Positions 53,326 through 62,690 of a stretch of 64,000 bases of DNA are shown in pieces (the stretch's first letter is position 1; each line of letters opens with the position of its first letter). The DNA comes from Anoxybacillus pushchinoensis. Its GTDB lineage: Bacteria; Bacillota; Bacilli; Bacillales; Anoxybacillaceae. The notes beneath the pieces are model-generated. The model worked only from the letters and a program-made list of their open reading frames with translations, did no database searches and was not told the DNA's origin. The translations under genes and the position numbers were made by a program. The stretch spans positions 13,296 to 77,295 of the forward strand of contig NZ_FOJQ01000002.1 in the NCBI RefSeq assembly GCF_900111795.1, in the 5' to 3' direction.

Positions 53326-55377
53326 ATGGAGACGATTGCCATCGAACGATGGAAACGAACGTTTAAATATATGCGACTCTTTCTTTTGTTCGCTTTTGTT
53401 GCTAGCTTGTTATGCACACTCACGATCGCCGGGCTTATTATATTTGCGAAATGGAAAGGTCCTCCCCCTTTAGCCGTTCCGCAATCGACTATTTTTTATG
53501 CAGAAGACGGCACGAAAATTGGTGAAAATCATTACGGTGGAAAAAGATATTGGGTGAAACTATCCGATATGTCTCAACACGCGATTGATGCAACGATTGC
53601 GGTAGAGGACCGAAAATTTTTCGACCATTACGGGTTCGATGTTAAACGAATTGCTGGGGCAATCATCGCAGATATTAAAGCAATGGCGAAAGTGCAAGGG
53701 GCAAGCACCATTACACAACAATATGCACGCAACTTATTTTTAAGCTACGAAAAGACGTGGTGGCGAAAAATACAAGAAGCGCTATATACGATTCAACTGG
53801 AAGCAAACTACGAAAAAAACGACATTTTAGAAGGATATTTAAACACCATTTATTACGGACATGGTGTATACGGCATTGAGGCAGCCGCCAACTTTTATTT
53901 CGGAAAATCGGCCCGCGATTTAACCGTAGCGGAAGCAGCGATGCTCGCAGGCATTCCAAAAGGCCCGAGCTACTATTCGCCGCTTGTCGATATGGAACGA
54001 GCAAAAAAACGGCAACGCATTGTCTTACATTCGATGGTCGAGGCAAAATTTTTATCCGAGAAAGAAGCCGAAAAAGCAGCAAATGAACCGCTTCATTTTT
54101 CAAACGGCGAGCATATGAAAACAAAAACGATCGCCCCGTATTTTCAAGATGCGGTCAAACAAATGTTAAAAACGACGCTCGGATTCGATGAAGAAACGAT
54201 TGAAATGGGCGGATTGCGTGTGTATACAACGCTCGATATCGACATGCAAGCAATCGCAGAAGCAAAAATAAAAGAAACGATTCATTCGCAATCAAACATT
54301 CAAGTGGCGCTCGTCGCCATGGAGCCAAAAACAGGAAAAGTGAAAGCACTTGTCGGGGGACGCGACTATGAGAAAAGTCCATTTAATCGGGCAACACAAG
54401 CAAAACGTCAACCTGGCTCTACATTCAAGCCGTTTTTATATTATGTCGCGCTACAACATGGGTTTACGCCATCAACGTTGTTACGTAGCGAACCAACGAC
54501 GTTTACACTTGAAGACGGTTCAACGTACACACCGCGCAACTTTAACAACTATTATGCAAATGATACGATTACGCTTGCACAAGCTATTGCTCTTTCTGAT
54601 AACGTATATGCTGTAAAGACGCATTTGCTGCTCGGACAAGAAAAGCTCGTCACCATCGCGAAACAACTCGGCATCACGAGCGAAGTAAAGCAAGTGCCAT
54701 CGCTCGCCCTCGGGACATCACCCGTGAAAGTGATTGATATGGCGCGCGCCTACAGCATAATCGCCAACGGTGGAAAAAAAGTCGAGCCGCTGTTCATTAC
54801 AAAAGTGACGAATTATGAGGGGAAAGTATTGTACGAACAAAGAACGAATGATGAACAAATACTTGATCCAGCGCTCGCTTTCGTCACGACACATTTAATG
54901 ACAGGCATGTTTGATCCAACGCTTAACGATTATGCGTCTGTGACGGGACAATCGATTATTTCGCGCATGACCCGTCCGTATGCAGGAAAATCTGGGACGA
55001 CGAAAACAGATAGTTGGATGATCGGCTATACTCCTCAACTCGTTACGGCAGTTTGGACAGGATATGATCGCGACGAAACGATTGATCGCACAGACGAAAA
55101 ACAATACGCCAAACATATTTGGGTCAATTTTATGGAAGATAGTTTGCGCGGAAGAAAAGTTGCGACATTCGAGCCGCCAGAAGGAGTCATCGGGGTGTAC
55201 GTCGATCCTCATAGCGGTAAGCTCGCTACTGCAGCTTGTCCGACAACGAGATTGACGTATTACGTTGTCGGTACAGAACCGACAGACTACTGCAAAGACC
55301 ATCCGGCAGAAAAGAAAAAGAAGAAAAAGAAAAAAGAAAAAGATTCATGGTTTAAGCGACTGTTCGACTGGTTTTAA
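53326..55377 (+). CDS. pbpG: Class A penicillin-binding protein (PbpG/PBP2d type)
   Basis: A bifunctional peptidoglycan synthase: glycosyltransferase then transpeptidase. The 683-residue protein has one N-terminal membrane anchor (about 20-42), the glycosyltransferase motifs EDRKFFDHYG and GASTITQQYARN, and the transpeptidase motifs STFK (QPGSTFKPF), SDN (ALSDNVYAV) and KSGT (AGKSGTTKT). The C-terminus ends in a run of lysines followed by SWFKRLFDWF. The start follows ATGAGGTG at 53326. Its place next to speE matches B. subtilis ywhE/pbpG, a forespore gene; a weak sigma-G-like TATACTA lies at about 53288. Confidence 0.93.
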   Translation: METIAIERWKRTFKYMRLFLLFAFVASLLCTLTIAGLIIFAKWKGPPPLAVPQSTIFYAEDGTKIGENHYGGKRYWVKLSDMSQHAIDATIAVEDRKFFDHYGFDVKRIAGAIIADIKAMAKVQGASTITQQYARNLFLSYEKTWWRKIQEALYTIQLEANYEKNDILEGYLNTIYYGHGVYGIEAAANFYFGKSARDLTVAEAAMLAGIPKGPSYYSPLVDMERAKKRQRIVLHSMVEAKFLSEKEAEKAANEPLHFSNGEHMKTKTIAPYFQDAVKQMLKTTLGFDEETIEMGGLRVYTTLDIDMQAIAEAKIKETIHSQSNIQVALVAMEPKTGKVKALVGGRDYEKSPFNRATQAKRQPGSTFKPFLYYVALQHGFTPSTLLRSEPTTFTLEDGSTYTPRNFNNYYANDTITLAQAIALSDNVYAVKTHLLLGQEKLVTIAKQLGITSEVKQVPSLALGTSPVKVIDMARAYSIIANGGKKVEPLFITKVTNYEGKVLYEQRTNDEQILDPALAFVTTHLMTGMFDPTLNDYASVTGQSIISRMTRPYAGKSGTTKTDSWMIGYTPQLVTAVWTGYDRDETIDRTDEKQYAKHIWVNFMEDSLRGRKVATFEPPEGVIGVYVDPHSGKLATAACPTTRLTYYVVGTEPTDYCKDHPAEKKKKKKKKEKDSWFKRLFDWF

Positions 55378-55379
55378 AC

Positions 55380-55413
55380 ATAAACGCCCAAGCGAGTATG
55401 CTTGGGCGTTTAT
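55380..55413 (+). terminator. Terminator of pbpG
   Basis: A perfect 14-bp stem (55380-55393 with 55400-55413) and a six-base loop lie right after the stop codon. The following sequence is only briefly T-rich, but the stem is unusually long and GC-rich. Confidence 0.8.
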
Positions 55414-55515
55414 GCGTCCTAGTTTTATCATGTGTTACATCTGTACCTCTAGTTTACTCCTTTTCCCACTCAACAGCAAGTATGGACAAGTTTTCGTTCA
55501 CAAAACCGTCACATT

Positions 55516-56022
55516 TTATCCATGATTTTGAAGCTGTCGTTTCAATTCCTCGCTCGAACGATCCCACATGTCGCGATTATGTTGTTGTAAAAACGAAGCT
55601 AATACAGCTTTTGAGCGATCGTCCATATGGTCGACGATAATATGGCGTTTTAACGATTTATCCATTCGGTTCACATGCTCTGGAAGCGATTTATACCCGC
55701 GGCGCGCCTCGCGATCAACCGTCATTTCACACGCTGTCACCCCAGCATAATACGCCCCTTCTTCTGCATGATCAATCGTCACCCATACGAGCCAATATGG
55801 CTTGCCATTTGGCACTTCCTCACGATTCGGCGTAAATTTAATCCCTTTTTCCACGATGCTGCGCGCATGCATCGCTCCCATATCAATAAATGCCTCGCCC
55901 GCCTCAACATCGATTAAAACAGGGGAAACGTTCGCTAAGCTCAGTACGCCCGCTCCGAATGTTCCATGCACTTTCGGTTCTTTTTTTATAATATTAAACA
56001 TCGGCTTTTTTTTCTCTTCCAC
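55516..56022 (-). CDS. ywhD: YwhD family protein
   Basis: A 168-residue cytoplasmic protein of the YwhD family, of unknown function. Family segments include GTFGAGVLSLANVSPVLID, EAFIDMGAMHARSIVEKGIKF and KRHIIVDHMDDRSKAVLASFL. The start is a GTG at 56022 after AAAGGATG. It lies between ywhC and pbpG as in B. subtilis. Confidence 0.88.
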   Translation of the reverse strand: MEEKKKPMFNIIKKEPKVHGTFGAGVLSLANVSPVLIDVEAGEAFIDMGAMHARSIVEKGIKFTPNREEVPNGKPYWLVWVTIDHAEEGAYYAGVTACEMTVDREARRGYKSLPEHVNRMDKSLKRHIIVDHMDDRSKAVLASFLQQHNRDMWDRSSEELKRQLQNHG

Positions 56023-56039
56023 GATCGTTCATCCTTTCA

Positions 56040-56708
56040 TTACAAAATGAGCGTTGAAAATATACTTTGCAGCCATTGAGCAACGGCTGGAATGGCTACA
56101 TGGAAAATCGGTCGAATCGTATATTGATCTAATGGCGTGAAAATAAGAATTAAAAAAATGAGCACCCCATAGTTTTCGAATTGCGTCATTTTTGCGCGCA
56201 CATGCATCGGTGCTAAATCTTCAACAACGCGATACCCGTCGAGCGGAGGAAACGGCAACAAGTTAAACACAAACAGCAAAATATTAAGCCCGATATAAAT
56301 TTCAAAAAACTGATACAATCCATCCCGAAACCATACCGGGATGAAATCAAATATGCCTATGCGAATCATTCCATACCATAAAGCAAAACCGATAGCCGCA
56401 AGCAACAAATTGCTGAGCGGGCCAGCGACAGAAACGAGAATACCCGCCACACGTGGATGACGGAAATAGCCACGATTGACCGGCACCGGACGCGCCCAAC
56501 CAAATCCGGCAATAAAAATAAGCAACGTTCCGAGAATGTCTAAATGGGCGAGCGGCGACAGCGTCAGCCTCCCTTGCTCCTTTGCCGTCGGGTCACCAAA
56601 TTTATACGCGACGTAGGCATGGGCAAATTCATGGACTGAAAATGCAATCGCAAGCGCCAAAACAACATACGGTATTTCTCGAAGCGGATATGCTAAAAAT
56701 TGGTCCAC
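56040..56708 (-). CDS. ywhC: Site-2 protease family metalloprotease (YwhC)
   Basis: A membrane zinc metalloprotease of the M50 family, 222 residues with about six hydrophobic segments. The zinc motif HEFAH lies in the first membrane helix (about residue 25), and the second ligand region is LPFPPLDGYR. It cleaves in the plane of the membrane; the substrate is unknown. The GTG start at 56708 follows AAAGGAGAAGG; the frame extends to a TTG at 56726 within the ribosome binding site. Confidence 0.9.
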   Translation of the reverse strand: MDQFLAYPLREIPYVVLALAIAFSVHEFAHAYVAYKFGDPTAKEQGRLTLSPLAHLDILGTLLIFIAGFGWARPVPVNRGYFRHPRVAGILVSVAGPLSNLLLAAIGFALWYGMIRIGIFDFIPVWFRDGLYQFFEIYIGLNILLFVFNLLPFPPLDGYRVVEDLAPMHVRAKMTQFENYGVLIFLILIFTPLDQYTIRPIFHVAIPAVAQWLQSIFSTLIL

Positions 56709-56841
56709 GATCCTTCTCCTTTTCAAACTTTTTTCATTTTTTGATTATTATACACGAAAAACATATCGAAACACTACTGATAACGGTCGCTGAGTGGTAT
56801 AATAACGATTGTCGAACAAAGCAGAAAGGGGACGGTCGTAC

Positions 56842-57030
56842 ATGCCATACGTAACAGTAAAAATGCTTGAAGGACGTACAGAAGAACAAAAACGAGCGCT
56901 CGTTGAAAAAGTAACGGAAGCCGTTGCAGAAACGACAGGTGCACCGAAAGAGAAAATTGTCGTTTTTATTGAAGAAATGTCAAAAAATCATTACGCCATC
57001 GGCGGAAAGCGATTAAGCGACGAAAGCTGA
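56842..57030 (+). CDS. ywhB: 4-oxalocrotonate tautomerase-like protein (YwhB)
   Basis: A 62-residue protein of the tautomerase superfamily. After removal of Met the N-terminal Pro1 (MPYVTVKMLEGRT) is the catalytic base; the Arg residues at about 11 and 39-region and Phe near 50 fit the 4-OT subunit. The physiological substrate in bacilli is not known. The start is the ATG at 56842 after AAAGGGGACGG; an upstream in-frame ATG at 56809 would bury the catalytic proline and is rejected. Confidence 0.9.
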   Translation: MPYVTVKMLEGRTEEQKRALVEKVTEAVAETTGAPKEKIVVFIEEMSKNHYAIGGKRLSDES

Positions 57031-57040
57031 CCATAACGGG

Positions 57041-57562
57041 TCAGCTTTTTATGTACGCTTGTTCGCGCAACTGCTCAATATAACGGTACGCTTCCTCTAT
57101 TTCTTCTTCCGTATACCGCTTTTTACGTTTTAACGTAAATACTTTTTCCTTCACTTCGTCCTTACTTAACTCTTCAAAGTATAAAATGGTCGAAACGAGT
57201 TCTAAAAACCTTGCACTCTGTTCATTTAAACTGCGCAAACAAACGTCTAAATCGGGCATGTCCAACTGGTAGTGCGTTAAAAATTGCTCTCCTGCTTCCG
57301 TCAACGTATAGCGATATTGATAATATCCGCCTTTTTTTTCTTTCATTTCTTGTAAAAAGCCAACGTTACATAGCTCTTCAATACGCCATGTTAACTCTTC
57401 AGAATATGGACCGTAAAAATGGAAATCGAACTTTTCATAAAACGGAAACTTCATCTTTTTCGCAATGTAAATCATTTTTTGCAGCTTTTTTCGACCGACA
57501 ATTTCCCCTACTGCTGCTAGCACCTTCAACATTTTCGCATGCTCAAAAAGCAACGTCCCCAT
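57041..57562 (-). CDS. ywgA: YwgA family protein
   Basis: A 173-residue cytoplasmic protein of the YwgA family; function unknown. The middle (GGYYQYRYTLTEAGEQFL) looks like a winged-helix wing with its recognition helix, preceded by VGEIVGRKKLQKMIYIAKKM. The C-terminal part is a charged helical segment. It lies three bases after ywfO and is probably co-transcribed with it. Confidence 0.83.
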   Translation of the reverse strand: MGTLLFEHAKMLKVLAAVGEIVGRKKLQKMIYIAKKMKFPFYEKFDFHFYGPYSEELTWRIEELCNVGFLQEMKEKKGGYYQYRYTLTEAGEQFLTHYQLDMPDLDVCLRSLNEQSARFLELVSTILYFEELSKDEVKEKVFTLKRKKRYTEEEIEEAYRYIEQLREQAYIKS

Positions 57563-57565
57563 CTC

Positions 57566-58864
57566 CTATTCGTATAAAAGTTGTTTAATTTTTTTCTTTA
57601 TGTTTCTTTTTGTCGATAAGTCATCGAGAAAATCTTGTGGAAAATATAGTTTATGGTCTGTGCGACGTTTCCCGGAAATCGCATCGACGATTGTCGATTC
57701 TCGCGATAGTTCGCGCAATTCCCCATTCGGCATTAACAAATAAATCGGAAGCCGTTCTTCTTCTTCCCCCGGACGATAAAAGTCATAAGGGAGATCAGAG
57801 GAAGAGTCAACAACTAAATAATAGTCCGGATCAATGCCTGCTTTTTTAAATAACGTCGTCAATTCCATCAATTTTTTCATTTCTTCATTCGTCGGTTGAA
57901 ACTCAACGTATTTAAATAAATGACGATTCATAAAGCGACGGCATAAGTCGCTTAAAATCGCATCCCGTTCGTATTGCCATTGTTGAAAATAATATAACGT
58001 CACCGCTTCATCCAGTTGTAAGTAGTCTTCTAGTTGCATGTTTCCATGAAAAAGAGATTGGAAATGAACTGGAGGTGTTTGGAATGTATAACCGGATAAA
58101 TATAAATGTTTCGCACGGTGCAAAATTTTCGTCAAAATGACTTCTGCGCTGCGCGTAACAGGATGGAAATATACTTGCCAATACATTTGATATCGGCTCA
58201 TAATGTAGTCTTCTACCGCATGCATGCCACTTCGCTTAATGACTACTTGTTCTTCACGCGGACGCATCACGCGCAAAATGCGCTCCATATCAAAATGTCC
58301 ATAGCTGACACCTGTATAGTACGCATCGCGCAATAAATAGTCCATGCGATCCGCATCAATTTGGCTAGAAATTAAGCTGACGACAAGCTTATTTTCATAC
58401 GTTTTTTCAATCACTTCAGCGACCTTTTTCGGAAAATGTAGCGACACACGGCGCAACACCGCATTCACTTCCGTATCACCTAAAATAATTGCGCGCGTAA
58501 ATTGTTCGTGATTAAGATGAAACACTTTTTCAAACGAATGCGAAAACGGCCCGTGCCCTAAATCATGTAAAAGCGCAGCGCATAAACAAAGCAAACGCTC
58601 ATTTTCATCCCAATCCGGTCGACCAGCAAACACATCGTCAACGATGCGGCGCACAATTTCATATACGCCAAGCGAATGATTAAAGCGGCTATGCTCCGCG
58701 CCGTGGAACGTCAAATACGTCGTGCCGAGCTGTTTAATGCGACGCAGCCGTTGAAATTCTTTTGTGCCAATTAAATCCCAAATGACTTTATCACGCACGT
58801 GCACATACCGATGCACCGGATCTTTAAACACTTTCTCTTCGCTTAACTTTTCGTTGGGATACAA
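57566..58864 (-). CDS. ywfO: HD-domain phosphohydrolase (YwfO)
   Basis: A 432-residue protein of the dNTP triphosphohydrolase-like HD superfamily. The metal-binding pattern appears as H-(X)n-HD-(X)n-D: RFNHSLGVYEI, LLHDLGHGPFSHSFE and SSQIDADRMDYLLRD. B. subtilis YwfO is reported to hydrolyse nucleoside triphosphates; the substrate here is not readable. The start is probably a TTG at 58864 after GAGAGGGAG; an upstream ATG at 58888 is possible. Confidence 0.88.
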   Translation of the reverse strand: MYPNEKLSEEKVFKDPVHRYVHVRDKVIWDLIGTKEFQRLRRIKQLGTTYLTFHGAEHSRFNHSLGVYEIVRRIVDDVFAGRPDWDENERLLCLCAALLHDLGHGPFSHSFEKVFHLNHEQFTRAIILGDTEVNAVLRRVSLHFPKKVAEVIEKTYENKLVVSLISSQIDADRMDYLLRDAYYTGVSYGHFDMERILRVMRPREEQVVIKRSGMHAVEDYIMSRYQMYWQVYFHPVTRSAEVILTKILHRAKHLYLSGYTFQTPPVHFQSLFHGNMQLEDYLQLDEAVTLYYFQQWQYERDAILSDLCRRFMNRHLFKYVEFQPTNEEMKKLMELTTLFKKAGIDPDYYLVVDSSSDLPYDFYRPGEEEERLPIYLLMPNGELRELSRESTIVDAISGKRRTDHKLYFPQDFLDDLSTKRNIKKKIKQLLYE

Positions 58865-58951
58865 TCTCTCTCCCTCTCTTCCGTCCATAACATAGCTTTA
58901 TTATAGAGCGTTCTTCGTAAAAAACAAAGGGTTCCTTTTTACTGAAATAAA

Positions 58952-58986
58952 AGAAAAAATCACCTTTTTAAACAAAGGCGATTTTT
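58952..58986 (-). terminator. Terminator of the DUF1450 gene
   Basis: A stem AAATCGCCTTT with complement (one wobble) and a short loop overlap the stop at 58987, followed by TTTTTTC on the minus strand. Confidence 0.82.
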
Positions 58987-59211
58987 TTATTTTTTCAACT
59001 TCGCAGCAATTTTTTCAATTAATTCATCTTCCGTCATCGCTGATACAGGACGATTGTTGACGAACGCAAACACTTTTTTTCGACCCGGACCGCAATATGA
59101 TTGGCAACCGATTTCAATCGTGGCGTTCGGATCCAACTTTTTTAACCTTGGCAACAACGTTTTTAAGTTTGTTGCTTGGCAATCGTCACAGACGCGAAAT
59201 TCATTTTGCAT
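58987..59211 (-). CDS. DUF1450 family protein
   Basis: A 74-residue protein with cysteines arranged as CDDC near the N-terminus and [11 protein letters not shown] in the middle, the signature of the DUF1450 (YuzB-like) family. The fold is thioredoxin/2Fe-2S-ferredoxin-like, but no function is established. It is a single-gene unit with its own terminator, divergent from rsfA. Confidence 0.85.
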   Translation of the reverse strand: MQNEFRVCDDCQATNLKTLLPRLKKLDPNATIEIGCQSYCGPGRKKVFAFVNNRPVSAMTEDELIEKIAAKLKK

Positions 59212-59295
59212 AACGTCCTCACTCCTTTTCGCTAACGAGTATTCTAACGCTTATATACAAACAATGCAAGTTGCATCTATTTCCTTTGAAAAATA

Positions 59296-59325
59296 GTATA
59301 TCTTTTTCCTTTTTTGGTGATTATA
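59296..59325 (+). promoter_or_regulatory. Sigma-F-type promoter of rsfA
   Basis: A perfect GTATA (59296-59300) is separated by 15 bases from GGTGATTATA (59316-59325), which matches GGNNANAHTR except at one position. Transcription would begin near 59332. B. subtilis rsfA is transcribed by sigma-F. Confidence 0.7.
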
Positions 59326-59356
59326 AAAGTAAAAGAATGTGAAAGGAGTTTTTCAT

Positions 59357-60028
59357 ATGTCAAAAAAGCGGCAAGATGCTTGGACTGAAGAAGAGGATTT
59401 ATTGTTAGCTGAAACAGTGCTTCGCCATGTGCGCGAAGGGAGCACGCAGTTAAATGCGTTTGAAGAAGTGGGCGATAAATTAAACCGCACGTCAGCGGCA
59501 TGCGGGTTTCGCTGGAATGCAGTCGTGCGTCAACAGTACGAAGAATCGCTACAAATGGCAAAGAAGTTCCGTAAACAACGGCAACGCGCACTTGGAAATA
59601 AACATGCGTTGCGAAAACGGCCGCTTTATACACCTCCTGTACCTTCGCTTGAAGAGTTAGGAATGGAACCGTTAGAAGTGCAGGCGAATGAATATGAACA
59701 TGTCGAAACAAGTCAGTTAACGCTTGACCATGTCATTGCTTTTTTGCACTCTTTAAAACAATCGTATATCGGTCAAGAAACAGCGCTAGTAGAAAATAAG
59801 CAGCTAAAACTTGAGCTCGAACAACTACAACAACAACATAAACAACTAGAACAACAATTTACAAAACTACAAAAAGAAAATGAAGAATTACGCGAAGATT
59901 ACGGAACGATGGCACGCATTATTAATCGCGCAAGACAAATGGAAATTTCAGAAGATGAGTTTAAGCCCCCTATTTTCAAAATGGACCGCAACGGAAATTT
60001 AGAAAAAATCGAAAAGATTGCCGAGTAA
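59357..60028 (+). CDS. rsfA: Prespore regulator RsfA
   Basis: RsfA tunes sigma-F-dependent transcription in the forespore. The 223-residue protein starts with a Myb/SANT-like DNA-binding domain (AWTEEEDLLLAETVLRH ... TSAACGFRWNAVVRQQYE, about residues 8-60), has a basic linker, and a long coiled coil (about 125-190) of Gln, Leu and Glu. The start is the ATG at 59357 after GAAAGGAG. The position between ywfO and lipL matches B. subtilis. Confidence 0.93.
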   Translation: MSKKRQDAWTEEEDLLLAETVLRHVREGSTQLNAFEEVGDKLNRTSAACGFRWNAVVRQQYEESLQMAKKFRKQRQRALGNKHALRKRPLYTPPVPSLEELGMEPLEVQANEYEHVETSQLTLDHVIAFLHSLKQSYIGQETALVENKQLKLELEQLQQQHKQLEQQFTKLQKENEELREDYGTMARIINRARQMEISEDEFKPPIFKMDRNGNLEKIEKIAE

Positions 60029-60056
60029 AAAAGCTGTCGCATCGGACAGCTTTTTT
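60027..60056. terminator. Shared bidirectional terminator of rsfA and pta-lipL
   Basis: AAAAAAGCTGTC and its complement form a perfect 12-bp stem with a six-base loop. A-runs flank the stem on the left and T-runs on the right, so it can terminate both converging units. Confidence 0.92.
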
Positions 60057-60879
60057 ATTTCGGCAACATCATCTCATTACGGTCAATCATGCGCTGAAAA
60101 TACATGTAATATCGCTCCCATTCTTCCGAGGTAAGCGATGACGGCTCAAGCCTACTCCCGAACGATTGGAGCGCTTCATATAGGCGGATGATAAGCGTTG
60201 AAACGGTCATTTCTTTGCCGAGTAATTCACTAAGCGACGCCATCGTATGCGGAACGATCGTCGGATACGTGAACTTCGTTTGTTTTCCTGCTAGCGAGCG
60301 CTCATAAAATTGGCGAATCCACTCCGCTCTTGCGGCGCCGCTTCCACTTACACATATATACGCTTGCACCGCGACACCACCTCGAATGCGCCGCTGTGAA
60401 ATACCTGCAAACTTTTTTCCATCAATGCTTAAATCAAAGCTTCCCGGGCAGTACGAACCGACAACTTCCCCCGCTTGTACATGCACTTCTGACAACATGC
60501 GTGCAATAAGTGCCGCCATCGCTTCATATCCACGATCAATATCAATTCCTTTTTTTGTATCAGGAAAAATAAGTGAAACGTTTAAAACCCCTTCATCTAG
60601 TACGACCGCCAACCCACCGGAGTTGCGAACGATCGTATGCCACCCTTGTTCATGTAAGTAGGCGAGTCCTCTCTCAATATGCGGTAATTTCGTATCTTGA
60701 ATACCGAGTACAACGGTATGATGATGCACCCATAAGCGAACAATCGGTTGTGAATGACCGTTACCGACCGATTCGCAAAGCGCATCATCAAATGCAAATG
60801 ACTGCTTAGCATCAAACAATGGGCCGAGACTCGAATGATCGATAATGCGCCACGTTTGTTGTCGCAACAATTCGCTCAT
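60055..60879 (-). CDS. lipL: Octanoyl-[GcvH]:protein N-octanoyltransferase
   Basis: LipL moves the octanoyl group from GcvH to E2 subunits in lipoate synthesis. The 274-residue protein of the lipoate ligase/transferase fold has [20 protein letters not shown] and the acyl-accepting Cys144 in [10 protein letters not shown] followed by [11 protein letters not shown]. Its ATG overlaps the pta stop by one base (TAATG), so the two genes are co-translated. In B. subtilis the homologue is ywfL, also near pta. Confidence 0.94.
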   Translation of the reverse strand: MSELLRQQTWRIIDHSSLGPLFDAKQSFAFDDALCESVGNGHSQPIVRLWVHHHTVVLGIQDTKLPHIERGLAYLHEQGWHTIVRNSGGLAVVLDEGVLNVSLIFPDTKKGIDIDRGYEAMAALIARMLSEVHVQAGEVVGSYCPGSFDLSIDGKKFAGISQRRIRGGVAVQAYICVSGSGAARAEWIRQFYERSLAGKQTKFTYPTIVPHTMASLSELLGKEMTVSTLIIRLYEALQSFGSRLEPSSLTSEEWERYYMYFQRMIDRNEMMLPK

Positions 60880-61862
60880 TATTCCATCGCCGCTAGCGCC
60901 TGCGCTGCTGTGATAAGCGATAATTTGTACACATCTTCGGCATTACATCCGCGCGATAAGTCGTTTACCGGTTGATTTAATCCTTGTAAAATTGGACCGA
61001 CCGCTTCAAAGTTGCCGAGACGTTGGGCAATTTTGTAGCCGATATTTCCCGCCTCTAAACTCGGGAAAATAAAAACGTTGGCATCGCCTTGAATGACAGA
61101 ATCAGGCGCTTTCTTTTTCGCAACTGAAGGTACGAACGCCGCATCAAATTGAAACTCGCCATCGAGCGTTAAATCTGGTGCCATTTCTTTTGCAAGGCGC
61201 ACCGCTTCAATGACCTTTTCTGTCTCTGGCGATTTGGCTGACCCTTTCGTTGAGAAGCTAAGCATCGCTACGCGCGGATCAATGTCAAACATTTTCGCTG
61301 TTTGAGCGCTTTCAACAGCAATTTCCGCTAAATCTTGACTATCTGGAGCGATGTTAATGGCACAATCTGCAAACACGTACTTTTCATCGCCACGCACCAT
61401 GATGAATACGCCAGACGTTTTACGAATGCCCGGTTTCGTCTTAATAATTTGTAGCGCGGGACGTACAGTATCTGCCGTCGAATGCGCGGCGCCGCTAACA
61501 AGACCGTGCGCTTTTCCCATATAGACGAGCATTGTGCCAAAATAGTTTTCATCAAGTAAAATGTTGCGAGCATCTTCTTCTGTGACTTTCCCTTTTCGGC
61601 GTTCAATGAAAGCCGCCACCATTTCATCCATTCCTTCATATGAGCGCGGATCAACGATTTCTACTTTTTCCAACGTCAAGCCGAGCTCTTTCGCCTTTTG
61701 AACGACAGCTTCTTGATCGCCGATGACAATCGGCTGTAATACATTTTCTTCCGCTAGACGTCCGACAGCTGTTAAAATACGCTCATCTAATCCTTCTGGA
61801 AACACGATCGTTACATTTTTTCCTGCCACCTTTTGTTTTAAGGCTGCAAATAAATCACTCAC
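60879..61862 (-). CDS. pta: Phosphate acetyltransferase
   Basis: Pta interconverts acetyl-CoA and acetyl phosphate, the first step to acetate with AckA. The 327-residue short-form enzyme has the C-terminal motif [39 protein letters not shown] and the substrate-site [12 protein letters not shown]. The GTG start at 61862 follows AAGGAGGAACATTTC. The coupling with lipL links lipoate-dependent dehydrogenases to acetyl-CoA metabolism by proximity only. Confidence 0.96.
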   Translation of the reverse strand: MSDLFAALKQKVAGKNVTIVFPEGLDERILTAVGRLAEENVLQPIVIGDQEAVVQKAKELGLTLEKVEIVDPRSYEGMDEMVAAFIERRKGKVTEEDARNILLDENYFGTMLVYMGKAHGLVSGAAHSTADTVRPALQIIKTKPGIRKTSGVFIMVRGDEKYVFADCAINIAPDSQDLAEIAVESAQTAKMFDIDPRVAMLSFSTKGSAKSPETEKVIEAVRLAKEMAPDLTLDGEFQFDAAFVPSVAKKKAPDSVIQGDANVFIFPSLEAGNIGYKIAQRLGNFEAVGPILQGLNQPVNDLSRGCNAEDVYKLSLITAAQALAAME

Positions 61863-61991
61863 GAAATGTTCCTCCTTAGTTTAAAAAAATTCGTCTATCT
61901 ATTAGAATACTCTTATTGAGACGAAAAGCAATGAATTACGCCGCAAACGAAAATAGTCTTTTTTTTATAATAATTCTGTTTTTTTATTTCG

Positions 61992-62020
61992 AGTGATATA
62001 TCACTTAAAAAGTGATATAT
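61992..62020. repeat. Nested palindromes upstream of the DedA-type gene
   Basis: AGTGATATATCACT (61992-62005) is a perfect 14-bp palindrome. It overlaps a second perfect inverted repeat with 11-bp arms, ATATATCACTT and AAGTGATATAT, around AAA (61996-62020). The site lies 39-67 bases before the start codon and overlaps a plausible promoter, so it may be an operator for an unidentified repressor, or form an mRNA hairpin. Confidence 0.6.
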
Positions 62021-62058
62021 TTGTTAAAAAACATGTACAATACAAAGGAGCGTTACGT

Positions 62059-62622
62059 ATGTCACAATGGATTCATCACATTGAACAATGGTTGCTTGAG
62101 TTTGGCGTCATTGGTTTAGTTATCGTTTCATTTACGGAATCTTCTTTTTTCCCTATCCCGCCTGATGTGTTATTAATTCCGTTAAGCCTCGCGCAGCCGG
62201 AGAAGGCATTATGGTTTTCGTTTTTAACGACCGTCGCTTCCGTACTTGGCGCCTTGCTTGGATGGTATATCGGGAAAAAATTTGGCAGACCGGCTTTGCG
62301 TTATTTTATTTCTGATGAAAAAATGGACAAAGTCGATCAATACTTTCAACAATACGGAGCGATGGCGATTGTCATCGCAGGATTTACACCTATTCCGTAT
62401 AAAGTATTTACCATTTTCTCAGGCATTTCAAACGTCAGCATTCGCACGTTGCTTTTTTGGTCGTTCATCGGCCGCGGAGCGCGCTTTTTCACCGAAGGGC
62501 TCATTATTTTCATCTTAGGCGCTCAAGCGAAATCATTTATCGAACAACATTTCACAACGATTACGATCGTCGGCGGAATAGTCATGGTCATCGCTTTCCT
62601 CATTTACAAACGATTGAAATAG
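62059..62622 (+). CDS. DedA/VTT-domain membrane protein (YqaA-like)
   Basis: A 187-residue inner-membrane protein with four or five hydrophobic segments. It has the DedA-type acidic motif FTESSFFPIPPDVLLIPLSLA and the later GFTPIPYKVFTIFSGIS and FIGRGARFFTEG, with conserved arginines. The VTT/DedA fold is thought to flip lipids (phosphatidylethanolamine, undecaprenyl-phosphate); the specificity here is unknown. The start is the ATG at 62059 after AAAGGAG; the upstream frame start at 61993 lies within the palindromes. Confidence 0.88.
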   Translation: MSQWIHHIEQWLLEFGVIGLVIVSFTESSFFPIPPDVLLIPLSLAQPEKALWFSFLTTVASVLGALLGWYIGKKFGRPALRYFISDEKMDKVDQYFQQYGAMAIVIAGFTPIPYKVFTIFSGISNVSIRTLLFWSFIGRGARFFTEGLIIFILGAQAKSFIEQHFTTITIVGGIVMVIAFLIYKRLK

Positions 62623-62690
62623 TGCGGTTTGTCATAAACGAAACACATATGATAAAATTTTTAACAGTACATACAAAAGGAGTGTGACAT

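Noticed and set aside
61992-62005. Fnr or Rex binding site
   Set aside because: Half-sites are separated by four bases (GTGA-N4-TCAC), whereas both regulators need six between equivalent half-sites.
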